A DNA stretch of 64,000 nucleotides from Trinickia symbiotica (GTDB lineage: Bacteria > Pseudomonadota > Gammaproteobacteria > Burkholderiales > Burkholderiaceae), in assembly GCF_002934455.1 (NCBI RefSeq), contig NZ_PTIR01000003.1:1-64000 (forward strand), read 5' to 3'. Under the pieces are notes generated by a model that had not been told where the DNA came from, made no database searches, and saw only the letters and a program-made list of their open reading frames with translations. Made by a program: the position numbers and the translations under genes. Shown here piece after piece: positions 23,929 to 33,474 of this stretch. Numbering within the stretch: position 1 is the stretch's first letter; each line of letters starts with the position of its first letter.

Positions 23929-25656
23929 CTACTGAGTGCCCAATAACCCGAACACCGCCACACCGTTCGTCGCCCCTACGTACACCTTCCCGTTCGCGAT
24001 CATCGGCGTAATGAACTTGTTGCCCGCGCCGAACTGATCGCGTCCATTCGGAGCTTGATTGCTGTTATAAAGCTCGTTCGCGAGATTCGTCGCATCGTAC
24101 GCGTAGAGCCCCGCGATGTTGCCGTTTTGCGCGGCCCAGACAATCGCATTCGAGGAGCCGTTTGCCGATACGCTCGGCGTCGTGCCCGGCGCGCCGAACG
24201 TTTCCGGTGACTGGCTCGTCGGCGTTGCGGAAAAACGCGCATTCGACACGGTGAATGCTTTGACGTGATCGTCGACCGAGCCGTAGTACACCGTGCCGCC
24301 AAAGTACGCCGGCATGCCGAATTCCCGGCCGATTAGTTGCCCGCTGATCTGCTGATAGATGTTGTTCGCGCCTGGACTGAACTTGCCCATCGAATCGCGA
24401 TCGACGACGTAGATGTTCCCATCTTTCCCCGCCCCTATCGCGAGATGGTGAACGACGCCCGATGCGTCAGCGAAGTCCGGCAGCACGAGCGCCCCGCCCG
24501 AACCGAGATCGACGTCCGCTTGCGATTCGGTAACCGTGTCGAACTGGTTGAAGTAGTCGGCGACCGCGAGCCCGTTCGTCGTACTGAGCTTCAGGAAACC
24601 ATTGCCGAAATCTCCTAGCGCCGGAAAGCCGTTCGCATTCAGCGTCGCGTCAAACGTGCCGTTCGCATCGAGGAAATAGATCGATTGTCCGTCCGACGCC
24701 ATGCCGGCACCGCTCATCCATATCGCCCCTTCTGTGCCGTTTGGCGTGAGGTTCAAAACGCTCGTCTGCTTCAACGTATCCGCGCTGTAAGCAATCACCC
24801 ACCCGTTGTATGGGTCATGGTCGCAATGGGAAGTCCAACCCGTGTAGATGTTGCCGTTCAGTTCGAGCAACGACTGACGCTCCGCGTATTGCTTCGGGTC
24901 GAAAGTCAGAACCCCGCCCGCGCTGTTCGGTCCGTTGCCCGGGAACGATGCGGCGATTTCGGTCGGGCCGCCGAACAGCTCGGCCCCCGTTGTCATGTCG
25001 AGCGCGTGAATACGCTGGTGATAGTTGCCCGATGCATCCTTCGACATGCCGACCACATAGATTGCACCGTGCGGTCCGCGAGAACGGTCGATCACCGGCG
25101 TAGAGGTGATGCCGATTTCTGGAGAGATCTGGAAGCAGCCGAAGTCGTCGCTCGGCGTTTCGTTGGCACCGAGCGTCGAGACGTGCCATAGGGGCGTGCC
25201 GCTATCGGCATCGAACGCGTAGACGCTCGCGTGCTCTGTCTCGACGTAGAGCACGTTGTGGGATCCGCCCGCGATCGGCACTGAAGCAAGGTAGAGAGGT
25301 TCCGCGTCGACCTTTCCGTCCGTGGCGAAAAAACCGATCTTGCCGAACGTCGTCGCATTCACGTTGGCAAGCGTCAGTGTCTTCTCGGCCAACTGCTGGC
25401 CCGTGCGGGCGATATCGTTGTGATAAGTCGCGACATCGACGGCCATCGCACTCGACGATCCCGAGGAACCGCCTCCCGGAGAAGCCGCTCCAGGCGAAGC
25501 CCCTCCCGACGAAGCCCCTCCCGACGAGCCTCCTCCCGAGCCCGCCCCGGAGCCTGTGCTCGAAGTCGAACTCGAACTGCCTCCGCCGCCGCAACTGGCA
25601 AAGAGCACGGCAAACAGCAGCGCATAGATGCGGCTAAGGCAAGGTGAGAGTCTCAT
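23929..25656 (-). CDS. Lipoprotein with Gly/Ser linker and PQQ-like beta-propeller
   Basis: This 575-residue protein starts with a signal sequence ending LFASC, giving a lipidated Cys22. It is followed by about 50 residues of almost pure Gly/Ser/Ala/Pro repeats as a flexible linker. The rest is a WD/PQQ-like repeat propeller (VYAFDADSGTPLWHVSTLG, ITSTPVIDRSRGPHGAIYVV, and VYVGATNGVAVFGL at the end). Catalytic residues of true PQQ dehydrogenases are not evident, so it may be a structural or binding propeller at the outer membrane. It is leftward and monocistronic. Confidence 0.78.
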   Translation of the reverse strand: MRLSPCLSRIYALLFAVLFASCGGGGSSSSTSSTGSGAGSGGGSSGGASSGGASPGAASPGGGSSGSSSAMAVDVATYHNDIARTGQQLAEKTLTLANVNATTFGKIGFFATDGKVDAEPLYLASVPIAGGSHNVLYVETEHASVYAFDADSGTPLWHVSTLGANETPSDDFGCFQISPEIGITSTPVIDRSRGPHGAIYVVGMSKDASGNYHQRIHALDMTTGAELFGGPTEIAASFPGNGPNSAGGVLTFDPKQYAERQSLLELNGNIYTGWTSHCDHDPYNGWVIAYSADTLKQTSVLNLTPNGTEGAIWMSGAGMASDGQSIYFLDANGTFDATLNANGFPALGDFGNGFLKLSTTNGLAVADYFNQFDTVTESQADVDLGSGGALVLPDFADASGVVHHLAIGAGKDGNIYVVDRDSMGKFSPGANNIYQQISGQLIGREFGMPAYFGGTVYYGSVDDHVKAFTVSNARFSATPTSQSPETFGAPGTTPSVSANGSSNAIVWAAQNGNIAGLYAYDATNLANELYNSNQAPNGRDQFGAGNKFITPMIANGKVYVGATNGVAVFGLLGTQ

Positions 25657-25903
25657 TTGCCCACTCCCCCCGCGCAGCTGACCGGGCCGGTGAAGTCGAT
25701 CGCGGTAGCGCGATTATCGCGCCACGCCACGCGATCGCGCGCATTGACAGTCAGGTTGGCGGGAAAAGCGGAAGCTTTGGCGGAGCCGACACGCCGTTGC
25801 CTCGCTGCCGCGCGGCATCATGATCGGATGGCTCGCTGTATTGCCCGAGTCGACGGGGCGAGCCGTGTACAGTGACGTTGAGTCAGTGCGAATGCACGGC
25901 CGG

Positions 25904-26152
25904 CTAAGGCCGACCATGATGGCCCCGCCGATGGCGATGTTTGGCGCGCTCTGCCAGCAGTAGCGGCATCAGCTCCTCAATGTATTGCTTCGCGTGGCCA
26001 CGCGTAGCCAATTGGCGGAAACGCGCATGCGCCCTCTCGCGCCCCACCAGCGCGATGTGCGCCTTCCTCAGCACATGGAGATAGGCCATCAGGCTGGTAC
26101 CGTCGCGCAAGGGCTCGTCGTCGCGCCTATCCGGGGCGGAATTTTGGCTCAT
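25904..26152 (-). CDS. Small protein downstream of the phosphoesterase
   Basis: This 82-residue protein starts at MSQNSAPDRR, with its ATG overlapping the end of the phosphoesterase gene, which implies translational coupling. It is hydrophilic and helical, contains a conserved-looking LMAYLHVLRKAHIALVGRER and ends in a His/Arg-rich tail (KHRHRRGHHGRP). The family is not recognised. The neighbouring enzyme suggests an accessory role. The 247 bp beyond it (25657-25903) contains no recognisable element. Confidence 0.55.
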   Translation of the reverse strand: MSQNSAPDRRDDEPLRDGTSLMAYLHVLRKAHIALVGRERAHARFRQLATRGHAKQYIEELMPLLLAERAKHRHRRGHHGRP

Positions 26153-27408
26153 GATCCTATCCTTTGCGGGCAGTCCGTGCGGCAAGTCGTCGTGACGAGC
26201 GACAGCAGATCGTTCGCGTTTTTGTCCCGATCAGTCAACGGGGCGAGGCCGAACAGACGCTCGACGGTTGCAAGAACGGAACTATGGTCATAAACGGTGT
26301 GCTCCACGTGGCCGCGAGCAACCCATGGCGAGACGACGATTGCAGGCACGCGCACGCCATAGACGTTGAACGAGAAGCCACTCGCGTTCAGCGTGTCAGG
26401 CGCGCCGTCGTTCGGCGGTGCCGCAGTGCCGGGCGCGACGGAATCGTAGAAGCCGCCATGCTCGTCGTACAGGATGACGAGCAGACTGCTCTGCCAAATC
26501 GGTGAATTGCGAATCGCGTTATAGACGCGGGCCGCGAGTTGATCGCCACCGGCCAAACCATCCATGGGATGCTGCGATGTACCGCCCTCGTACGTATCGT
26601 GGACGATGTCGCCATACGCGGGCTCGATAAACGTGTAGCGGGCCGTATAGCCGGCCGCGAGATCGTCCGCGAAGTGCGACAGGTCATCGACATCGAAAAA
26701 GCTGACGCCTCTGAGCGATGCAACTTGCGGCACGCGTCCCAGGAGCGTGCCCGTTTCGTCCTGATAGAGGCGGTAGCTATCCCCACCGGTCTTGCGGAGC
26801 GCGTCGAAAATCGAACCCTTCGGATAGCCGAAGCCGTCCACGGTCTCCCATTCGGCCAGCTCAGCGCGAGTCGGCGAATGGTCCAGTCCGGCCGATGACG
26901 CACCGTGCAAGAAGAATCGGTTCGGCCACGTCGGGCCCGGCATCGACGAGTGCCAGCCATCGCAGAGTACGAACTCCGTCGCCAGTCGATAGAGAGACGG
27001 CGCCTGCTTCTCGATGTCGGCGCCGAGCATGATCTTGCCGACGTCGGCCGGCTGCGGCGGCGAGCCTTCCGTCTGCGTCGTCGCGTAGTTCGCGACAAAG
27101 CCGGAGTTGTTGATTGCGGGGTACGCCTGGCCCCTTTGAAATCGCGCACCGGCGCCGCATAGTTGTTCGACGACGTCGGCAAATTCATGCCCGGGATCGG
27201 TGGGCATCTGATCGGGCGCACCTCCGCCGAACGCGTATGTCGCGTTCGCGTACGGGTTGGAATCGTTGGAAGTCGCTGCGACGATGCCGGGCATGCCCGA
27301 CAACGCGAACATGTGGTCGAACGATCGGTTTTCGAGCATCAGCACGAATACGTGCTTGATACGCTCCGGGAGCGGCGGCGCGGATTCGGCCGTTGCTTCG
27401 TCGGTCAT
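26149..27408 (-). CDS. Phosphoesterase family protein (acid phosphatase/phospholipase C-like)
   Basis: This 419-residue protein of the alkaline-phosphatase superfamily has the N-terminal active-site motif VLMLENRSFDHMF (residues 22-34). Later conserved segments are HSSMPGPTWPNRFFLHGAS, LVILYDEHGGFYD and the metal-site DHSSVLATVERLFGL. Relatives include AcpA-type acid phosphatases and non-haemolytic phospholipases C, which release phosphate from esters or lipids. No N-terminal signal peptide or Tat motif is visible, so the protein may be cytoplasmic. A small gene overlaps its 3' end. Confidence 0.85.
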   Translation of the reverse strand: MTDEATAESAPPLPERIKHVFVLMLENRSFDHMFALSGMPGIVAATSNDSNPYANATYAFGGGAPDQMPTDPGHEFADVVEQLCGAGARFQRGQAYPAINNSGFVANYATTQTEGSPPQPADVGKIMLGADIEKQAPSLYRLATEFVLCDGWHSSMPGPTWPNRFFLHGASSAGLDHSPTRAELAEWETVDGFGYPKGSIFDALRKTGGDSYRLYQDETGTLLGRVPQVASLRGVSFFDVDDLSHFADDLAAGYTARYTFIEPAYGDIVHDTYEGGTSQHPMDGLAGGDQLAARVYNAIRNSPIWQSSLLVILYDEHGGFYDSVAPGTAAPPNDGAPDTLNASGFSFNVYGVRVPAIVVSPWVARGHVEHTVYDHSSVLATVERLFGLAPLTDRDKNANDLLSLVTTTCRTDCPQRIGS

Positions 27409-27590
27409 GTTCGCCCCTTATCGTCAGATGGTAACCGGCCTGATTCTAGCCACCTTTTCGCGCAAGCCAAAGCCAATCGTGGGTCACTACGCCGAACGGA
27501 CAAGGCCTACGCAAAGTCGGTCGTCGCGTGACTCGGCGCTGCCGAACAAATGCTACGATCGATGGCATGCATATTTGATCCAGGCGAACG

Positions 27591-28268
27591 ATGGCGACGT
27601 TGTACGAGACGTTGGGTGTGCGCGAAGACGCCACTGATGATGAAATCAAGCGCGCATATCGAAGGGCCGCGATGAAAGCGCATCCCGACCGCAATGTCGG
27701 GCGCGAAGCGTCGGCACACGCACGATTTCAGGAAATCAAGGAAGCTTACGCGATCCTGTCGGACCCGGTGCAGCGCCGCGTCTACGATTCGGTCTATGCC
27801 GAGGAGGTGAGCCGTCTCGCTCGCCGCCGCGACGAAGAAGAGCGCTTAAAGGCCAAGCGTGAGGCGGCGCGCCAGGCCGAGTACGCGCGCTTCGTGAGGC
27901 TCGCGATGCGCTTCGCCGAACGCGGCTATAACCGCGACGTCCTGTTTGGTGTGCTATTGGGGCGCGATTGCGAAGTCGAGCTCGCCGGACGCATCGCTGA
28001 TAGCGTTGCCGCGCTGCATGCCTCGCGACAATCGGCCCCATCTCGGGATGCGAACGAGGATGATCGAGCGCCCCTCGACGAGGAAGCTGTGACGCAGGCG
28101 GCGGCACCCGAGAATCCAGACCCGCAATCGGAACCACAATCGAAACCGGACACCTCGCGGCGGGACCCGGAGCCAACGCCGAGCGAGGACGCCGATACGC
28201 GGGGTGAACGCGCGCATGCCAACTTGTTCAGTACGTTGTGGCATGGCGTTTTCGGGCTGCGCCAGTAA
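27591..28268 (+). CDS. J-domain protein (DnaJ-like co-chaperone)
   Basis: This 225-residue protein has an N-terminal J-domain (residues 2-68: [21 protein letters not shown]31-P-D33, then [15 protein letters not shown]) that stimulates DnaK ATPase. A charged helical region of about 60 residues follows, then an acidic, Pro/Ser-rich disordered stretch ([20 protein letters not shown]) and a short hydrophobic C-terminus. The zinc-finger and substrate domains of DnaJ are absent, so it is a specialised type-III J-protein. Client unknown. Confidence 0.87.
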   Translation: MATLYETLGVREDATDDEIKRAYRRAAMKAHPDRNVGREASAHARFQEIKEAYAILSDPVQRRVYDSVYAEEVSRLARRRDEEERLKAKREAARQAEYARFVRLAMRFAERGYNRDVLFGVLLGRDCEVELAGRIADSVAALHASRQSAPSRDANEDDRAPLDEEAVTQAAAPENPDPQSEPQSKPDTSRRDPEPTPSEDADTRGERAHANLFSTLWHGVFGLRQ

Positions 28269-28337
28269 GAAACACCATTGGCGATCCCGCAACGCGGAGA
28301 CACCGATTCGGCAATCGCATTGCGCTCGCACCACCGC

Positions 28338-29642
28338 CTAGGGCTCGTTGCGCAGGTACCCCTCCTTCGAAGGATCGCGCATGCGTAGCGCGACGATGCC
28401 GGCGAATGCGCACATCGCTGTCACGTACCAGTAGAACATCGACTCGCTACCCGCCTGTTTCAGCCACAGTGCAACGTACTCGGCCGAACCGCCGAAGATC
28501 GCGTTGGCAACCGCATACGAGAGGCCGACTCCGATTGCGCGAACCTCGGGTGGGAACATTTCCGCCTTGATAAGGCCGCTAATCGACGTATAGAAGCTCA
28601 CGATCGCGAGCGCGGTCACGACCAGGGCAAACGCCGCATAAGGGCTCGTTACGCCAGCGAGTGCATGGAGCAAAGGCACCGTACCGATAACCGCGAAAGA
28701 AGCAAACAACAGCATCGATCGACGCCGGCCGATGCGATCGGACAGCGCACCGAAAAGCGGCTGCATCAGCATGTAGACAAAGAGCGCGCCGGTCATCACC
28801 GTACTCGCGGTCTTTGCATGCATGCCCGCGGTATTCACGAGGTACTTTTGCATGTAAGTCGTGAACGTGTAGAAGACGAGCGATCCGCCTGCCGTGAAAC
28901 CGACGACAGTCAGAAACGCACCGCGATGCTGCCACAATCCGCGGATCGTACCGGCCTCCCGGCGCGAGCGGGTTTCCGTGGTGGCGGTTTCGTCGAGGGA
29001 CTTGCGCAGATAGAGTGCGACCAGCGCTGCAACGGCCCCCATGACGAACGGAATTCGCCACCCCCAGGCCTTCAAGTCCTCGGTGCTCAGCGTCTGCTGC
29101 AAGACAACGAGCGCGAGCACGGCGCAAAGTTGGCCGCCGATGAGCGTCACATATTGAAACGAAGCGAAGAAACCGCGCCGCCCTTGCATCGCGACTTCGC
29201 TCATGTAAGTCGCGCTAGTCCCGTACTCGCCGCCAACGGACAGCCCCTGGAAAAGCCTTGCGACCAGCAGCAGCGTGGGGGCAAGCACACCAATTTGAGC
29301 GTAGGTGGGCAGTACGGCGATCACGAGCGAGCCGCCGCACATCATGAACACGGACACCATCATCGCCGTGCGTCGGCCGTGCCTGTCCGCCAGCCGCCCG
29401 AAGAACCAGCCCCCGATCGGACGCATGAGAAAGCCGGCCGCGAACACGCCGGCAGTGTTGAGCAGTTGTGTTGTGGTATTGCCGCCCGGGAAAAAAGCGG
29501 GGGCGAAATACAATGCGCAGAACGAATAGATGTAGAAGTCGAACCACTCGACCAAGTTGCCCGATGATGCCGCCACAATGGCAAAGATGCGCCGCCGCGT
29601 ATTGCTTTCGGCGATGAGAAGCTGAGTCGACTGGTCCGTCAT
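28338..29642 (-). CDS. MFS transporter, metabolite:H+ symporter (MHS) family
   Basis: This 434-residue protein has 12 hydrophobic segments. It starts [20 protein letters not shown], the MHS hallmark, and has the loop 2-3 motif [14 protein letters not shown] and its repeat [14 protein letters not shown] in the second half. The closest types are alpha-ketoglutarate (KgtP), citrate and proline/betaine symporters that import organic acids with protons. Monocistronic; a palindrome at 29738-29752 lies about 100 bp upstream. The substrate is not determined. Confidence 0.9.
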   Translation of the reverse strand: MTDQSTQLLIAESNTRRRIFAIVAASSGNLVEWFDFYIYSFCALYFAPAFFPGGNTTTQLLNTAGVFAAGFLMRPIGGWFFGRLADRHGRRTAMMVSVFMMCGGSLVIAVLPTYAQIGVLAPTLLLVARLFQGLSVGGEYGTSATYMSEVAMQGRRGFFASFQYVTLIGGQLCAVLALVVLQQTLSTEDLKAWGWRIPFVMGAVAALVALYLRKSLDETATTETRSRREAGTIRGLWQHRGAFLTVVGFTAGGSLVFYTFTTYMQKYLVNTAGMHAKTASTVMTGALFVYMLMQPLFGALSDRIGRRRSMLLFASFAVIGTVPLLHALAGVTSPYAAFALVVTALAIVSFYTSISGLIKAEMFPPEVRAIGVGLSYAVANAIFGGSAEYVALWLKQAGSESMFYWYVTAMCAFAGIVALRMRDPSKEGYLRNEP

Positions 29643-29955
29643 AGAGATTTCGCTATTGCCTTTTTCAAGAAATGGAGAATTCCGCGCCCTGCTCGCACGC
29701 CGGGAAGAAAGACCGCCCCTCGCGAGTTTGATGTCGCGATAATGTAATTATCTTGAAAGATTTATGCAATGTAGGGGCAATCGCTCATTGCGCGGCAGGG
29801 TGCTGCGGCTGCACCGCAACTGCGAGCCGGACCGGATAGGCCAGATTCGGTGCGGCAAATAGACACCGGAGCGAAATATTGAAAGGAGCTGCGAGGAATA
29901 GCCGGCTCCAGGCATGTTCGATGCCCGTCAGCCGCGCCCGCCAAATTTCGGATGC
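29643..29955. other. 313-bp intergenic region
   Basis: The left half is AT-richer and holds the likely promoter and operator of the leftward MHS transporter. The right half (about 29780-29950) has no recognised gene or repeat and lies downstream of the next leftward gene. Confidence 0.4.
29738..29752. promoter_or_regulatory. Candidate operator GATAAT-GTA-ATTATC
   Basis: A perfect 6-bp inverted repeat around three bases lies in the AT-rich stretch about 96 bp upstream of the MHS transporter. Position and symmetry fit a regulator site; no neighbouring regulator gene identifies its protein. Confidence 0.35.
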
Positions 29956-30336
29956 TTATCCTTCGAAGTCCAGATTGCCGAGCAGGATGGCGGGCTCCGC
30001 TTGCGAGCGTGACGCGAAATCGATGTCGCGTGCGGCCTCCCATGCCGACAGCTTGCGCGGCAAGGCTTCGAGGTAATGCGCGAAGCGTGCGCGGCCATGG
30101 GGACCGACAAGCGTTTTGATTTCGTCAGGGTCCCACGTGAACCGGATGTTGAGCGGATGTTGATAGCCGCGTATATGCTCGTGCGGCGCACTGCGCAACA
30201 CGATGGCGGTGGGATGCTCAGCATCGCCACACGGAACCACCTCCGCGCGTGCTTTTCCTTCGAAGATCTGAGCCAGCGTCTGTGCGATACGCGGCGCGAA
30301 TTCGATATCGAATCGGCGGGCCAGGTCGGCATCCAT
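29956..30336 (-). CDS. Small conserved cytoplasmic protein (possibly DUF5594)
   Basis: This 126-residue protein, starting MDADLARRFDIEFAPRI, contains IVLRSAPHEHIRGYQHPLNI and RFTWDPDEIKTLVGPHGRAR. It resembles a small Burkholderia-restricted family that I recall as DUF5594; the name is not certain. Frames continuing upstream to 30531 look spurious. No domain with known activity is visible. Confidence 0.55.
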   Translation of the reverse strand: MDADLARRFDIEFAPRIAQTLAQIFEGKARAEVVPCGDAEHPTAIVLRSAPHEHIRGYQHPLNIRFTWDPDEIKTLVGPHGRARFAHYLEALPRKLSAWEAARDIDFASRSQAEPAILLGNLDFEG

Positions 30337-30536
30337 CAAATGTCTCCAGACGAACGCCAATCGTAGCACGCGGGTCCATTGAGTCGCAGGAGCGCTCGAG
30401 CGAGGCGATGACCGGCACAAGAGCACGGCGCTTTTCCGTCCAGGAAAGCCTGCTTGATAATCCGTCGATTTTCGCGCGCGTCGAACTCCCGCAACATGTC
30501 TCCACGATGTCAATCCAATCAACGGAGACAACTGCC

Positions 30537-30650
30537 ATGAAGCGTCCTTTGGAAGGCGTTCGGATACTCGAAATGGGACAGCTCATCGCCGGACCCTTCG
30601 CCGCAAAAATGTTGGCCGAGTTCGGTGCCGACGTCATCAAGATGCAATCG
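30537..30650 (+). pseudogene. CaiB/BaiF CoA-transferase gene, first 38 codons only
   Basis: An ATG behind GGAG begins MKRPLEGVRILEMGQLIAGP then FAAKMLAEFGADVIKMQ, the exact N-terminal pattern of class III CoA-transferases. After this the frame becomes unrelated and matches an IS110-type fragment on the other strand. More than 90 percent of the normal gene (about 400 codons) is missing, so this is a truncation at an insertion or deletion junction near 30650. Confidence 0.75.
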
Positions 30651-30825
30651 CGTGACGACTTTCTTCCATTTCGCGGAGCCGTCGCTCGATCGCACCGATC
30701 TGCTCGCTCAATCGCTGCGGCCCGTTCCACTGCATACGCGTGGTATCGATCAGTACCCCGGCAGACGCTCTGACACGCCGGCCAGCACTTCCGGCAGCGC
30801 TTTATCGAGCGCGGCACATAGGATG
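30651..30825 (-). mobile_element. IS110-family transposase fragment
   Basis: On the minus strand the fragment reads ALDKALPEVLAGVSERLPG and then, after a one-base frameshift, VLIDTTRMQWNGPQRLSEQI followed by GAIERRLREME. This resembles the central region of IS110-family transposases in Burkholderia. No catalytic DEDD or Ser domain and no terminal ends are present. It is fused directly to the CoA-transferase scrap. Confidence 0.6.
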
Positions 30826-30907
30826 CTGGAAGCCAGGCACCGATTGGCATCCGTCTGCCCGTGATGACGGCGCTCCATACCCCGCCCAACGTATCGGAGG
30901 TCCATGC

Positions 30908-33307
30908 ATGAACACGCCTTCCTCGCCACGACGCTTCGCAACGTGGCTGACTGTCCTGTTTGCCGGGATATCTGGTCTCTACCTCGTTGTGGGCGGTATC
31001 TGGCTGATCGCGGTCGGCGGGTCGCCTTACTACCTGATCGCCGGCATCGTCATGCTCGTGGTCGCGGCTCTCGTGTACCTTCGTCACGGATTGGCGTTGG
31101 GGCTTTATGCGCTGCTGCTCATCGGTACGTTGATCTGGGGGATCGCGGAAATCGGATTCGACTTCTGGGCGCTCGTGCCACGCATCGATGTCCTCGTGAT
31201 TTTCGGCATCTGGTTATTGCTGCCGTTCGTCTATCGCTTTTCCACGACTCCATCCGCGCGCCCTGGCGCGATTGCATTAGCGATCTGCCTCGTGCTGACC
31301 GGCGCCGCACTCGCGTACGCATCGTTCAACGATCCGCAGGTAATCAACGGCACAATCACGGCGAGTGCGACAGGCTCGGGCGGCGGACAAGCTCCGGCGC
31401 ATCCTGACGACTGGCGGGCCTACGGCCGCACACAGGCCGGCACGCGCTATTCCCCGCTCGCGCAAATCAATCAGCAAAACGTAAAAGACCTGCAACCCGC
31501 GTGGACGTTCGAAACCGGCGACAAAAAGGGGCCCCACGACCCCGTCGAAATCACGGACGAAGTCACACCGCTCAAGGTCGGCGACATGCTTTATCTCTGC
31601 TCGCCTCACCAGATACTTTTTGCGCTCGACGCGGCAACGGGCAAGGAAAAATGGAAGTTCAATCCCGGTCTCAAGCCCGACCCGAGCTTTCAGCACGTGA
31701 CGTGCCGGGGCGTGTCCTATCACGAAACGACCGCGGCAGCGTCAGCCGCGAACGGCAAGGACCAAGCCACCTCGGCTCCGTGCGCGCGCCGCGTCATCCT
31801 GCCCGTCAACGATGGTCATCTCTTCGAGCTCGACGCCGAAACCGGTCAGCGTTGCGCCGGCTTCGCCGATAACGGCGACCTCGATCTTCAGCATCTGCAG
31901 CCCGTCACGACGCCAGGGCAGTTCGAGCCGACCTCTCCCCCCATCGTGACGAATAAGATCATCGTCGTCGCCGGTTCGGTGACGGACAACTATTCGACGC
32001 GCGAGCCGTCGGGCGTCATACGCGGCTTCGATGTCGACACCGGCAAGCTCGTCTGGGCGTTCGATCCGGGCTCCGATACGCCCAACGCGATCCCCGACGA
32101 TCAGCACACCTTCGTGCACAATTCGCCGAACGCATGGGCACCCGCCGCTTACGACCCGAAACTCGATCTTGTCTACCTGCCGATGGGCGTCACGACGCCC
32201 GACATCTGGGGGGGCGATCGCACGCCCGAAGACGAACGCTATGCGAGCGGGCTGCTGGCCCTCAACGCATCGACGGGCAAGCTCGCCTGGTTCTATCAGA
32301 CCGTCCATCACGACCTGTGGGACATGGATCTGCCTGCTCAGCCGACACTCGCCGACATCACCGACAGCAACGGCAAAGTGACTCCGGTCGTCTATGCGCC
32401 CACCAAGACTGGCAATATCTTCGTCCTCGATCGTCGCACCGGCGCGCTGGTCGTGCCCGCTCCAGAGCGGCCGGTTCCACAAGGCGCGGCGAAAGGCGAT
32501 CATGTTTCGCCGACGCAGCCGTACTCCGAGCTGACGTTTCGCCCCACCAAGAATCTGACGGGAGCCGACATGTGGGGCGCGACTATGTACGATCAGCTCG
32601 CATGCCGCGTCATTTTTCACCGCCTGCGCTATCAGGGTCCGTTCACGCCGCCGTCGGAACAGGGCACGCTCGTCTTCCCCGGCAATCTCGGCATGTTCGA
32701 GTGGGGCGGACTCGCCGTCGATACGGATCGGCAGATCGCGATTGCCAATCCCATCGCGCTGCCATTCGTTTCGCGCTTGATCCCGCGCGGCCCTGGCAAC
32801 CCGATCGAACCTCCCGCAGCCGGGCAAAGCGGTACCGGCACTGAGGTCGGCATTCAGCCGCAGTACGGCACGCCTTTCGGCGTGACGCTCAATCCTTTCA
32901 TGTCCCCGATCAATCTGCCGTGTAAAGAACCGGCATGGGGTTACGTCGCGGCGATTGACCTGAAGACGAACAAAATCGTATGGAAAAAGAGGATCGGAAC
33001 AGTACGCGATACCGCGCCCGTGCCGCTGCCGTTTAAGATGGGAATGCCGATGCTCGGCGGTCCCGTCACGACCGCGGGGCATGTCTTCTTCATCGGCGCC
33101 ACGGCGGACAACTACATCCGTGCATACAGCACCGATACGGGAGAGGAACTCTGGCGCGCGCGGCTTCCCGCGGGAGGCCAGGCCACGCCGATGACCTACG
33201 AGGTCAACGGCCGGCAGTTCGTCGTCATCGCGGCGGGCGGCCATGGCTCGTTCGGTACGAAGCTCGGCGATTATGTGGTTGCTTATGCGCTGCCCGCTCA
33301 CCAATGA
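30908..33307 (+). CDS. gcd: Membrane-bound quinoprotein glucose dehydrogenase
   Basis: This 799-residue PQQ-dependent dehydrogenase starts behind GGAGG and matches the length of E. coli Gcd (796). The first 145 residues hold about five membrane helices (for example LTVLFAGISGLYLVVGGIWL) that anchor it and bind ubiquinone. The periplasmic eight-bladed propeller has VHHDLWDMDLPAQPTLADIT, YAPTKTGNIFVLDRRTGAL, FRPTKNLTGADMWGATMYDQ and the C-terminal GGQATPMTYEVNGRQFVVIA. It oxidises glucose to gluconolactone and feeds the respiratory chain; gluconate secretion solubilises phosphate. No pqq genes are in the window. Confidence 0.92.
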   Translation: MNTPSSPRRFATWLTVLFAGISGLYLVVGGIWLIAVGGSPYYLIAGIVMLVVAALVYLRHGLALGLYALLLIGTLIWGIAEIGFDFWALVPRIDVLVIFGIWLLLPFVYRFSTTPSARPGAIALAICLVLTGAALAYASFNDPQVINGTITASATGSGGGQAPAHPDDWRAYGRTQAGTRYSPLAQINQQNVKDLQPAWTFETGDKKGPHDPVEITDEVTPLKVGDMLYLCSPHQILFALDAATGKEKWKFNPGLKPDPSFQHVTCRGVSYHETTAAASAANGKDQATSAPCARRVILPVNDGHLFELDAETGQRCAGFADNGDLDLQHLQPVTTPGQFEPTSPPIVTNKIIVVAGSVTDNYSTREPSGVIRGFDVDTGKLVWAFDPGSDTPNAIPDDQHTFVHNSPNAWAPAAYDPKLDLVYLPMGVTTPDIWGGDRTPEDERYASGLLALNASTGKLAWFYQTVHHDLWDMDLPAQPTLADITDSNGKVTPVVYAPTKTGNIFVLDRRTGALVVPAPERPVPQGAAKGDHVSPTQPYSELTFRPTKNLTGADMWGATMYDQLACRVIFHRLRYQGPFTPPSEQGTLVFPGNLGMFEWGGLAVDTDRQIAIANPIALPFVSRLIPRGPGNPIEPPAAGQSGTGTEVGIQPQYGTPFGVTLNPFMSPINLPCKEPAWGYVAAIDLKTNKIVWKKRIGTVRDTAPVPLPFKMGMPMLGGPVTTAGHVFFIGATADNYIRAYSTDTGEELWRARLPAGGQATPMTYEVNGRQFVVIAAGGHGSFGTKLGDYVVAYALPAHQ

Positions 33308-33474
33308 ACGATTGGGCATAGCAGATTCGGATTTGCGCCAGCATTTGCGCGACCAGGCACGCGCGATGTTTCAGTAGTGATACAAGCGCAACACTCTCGT
33401 TTTCGTCGGTTTTGGGGCGCGACCGCCTGATATCGCAGCGGCCGGTCGCCGCCGAGCCGGCGAGGGAAACCGTA

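Noticed and set aside
25440-25600. Repetitive CCCGACGAAGCC-type sequence
   Set aside because: It encodes the Gly/Ser/Ala/Pro linker of the lipoprotein; it is a coding low-complexity tract, not an independent repeat element.
31742-33319. Long minus-strand open frame of 525 codons opposite gcd
   Set aside because: It is fully antisense to a strongly conserved gcd gene, has a low-complexity Arg-rich translation and matches no family; it is a shadow of high GC codon bias.
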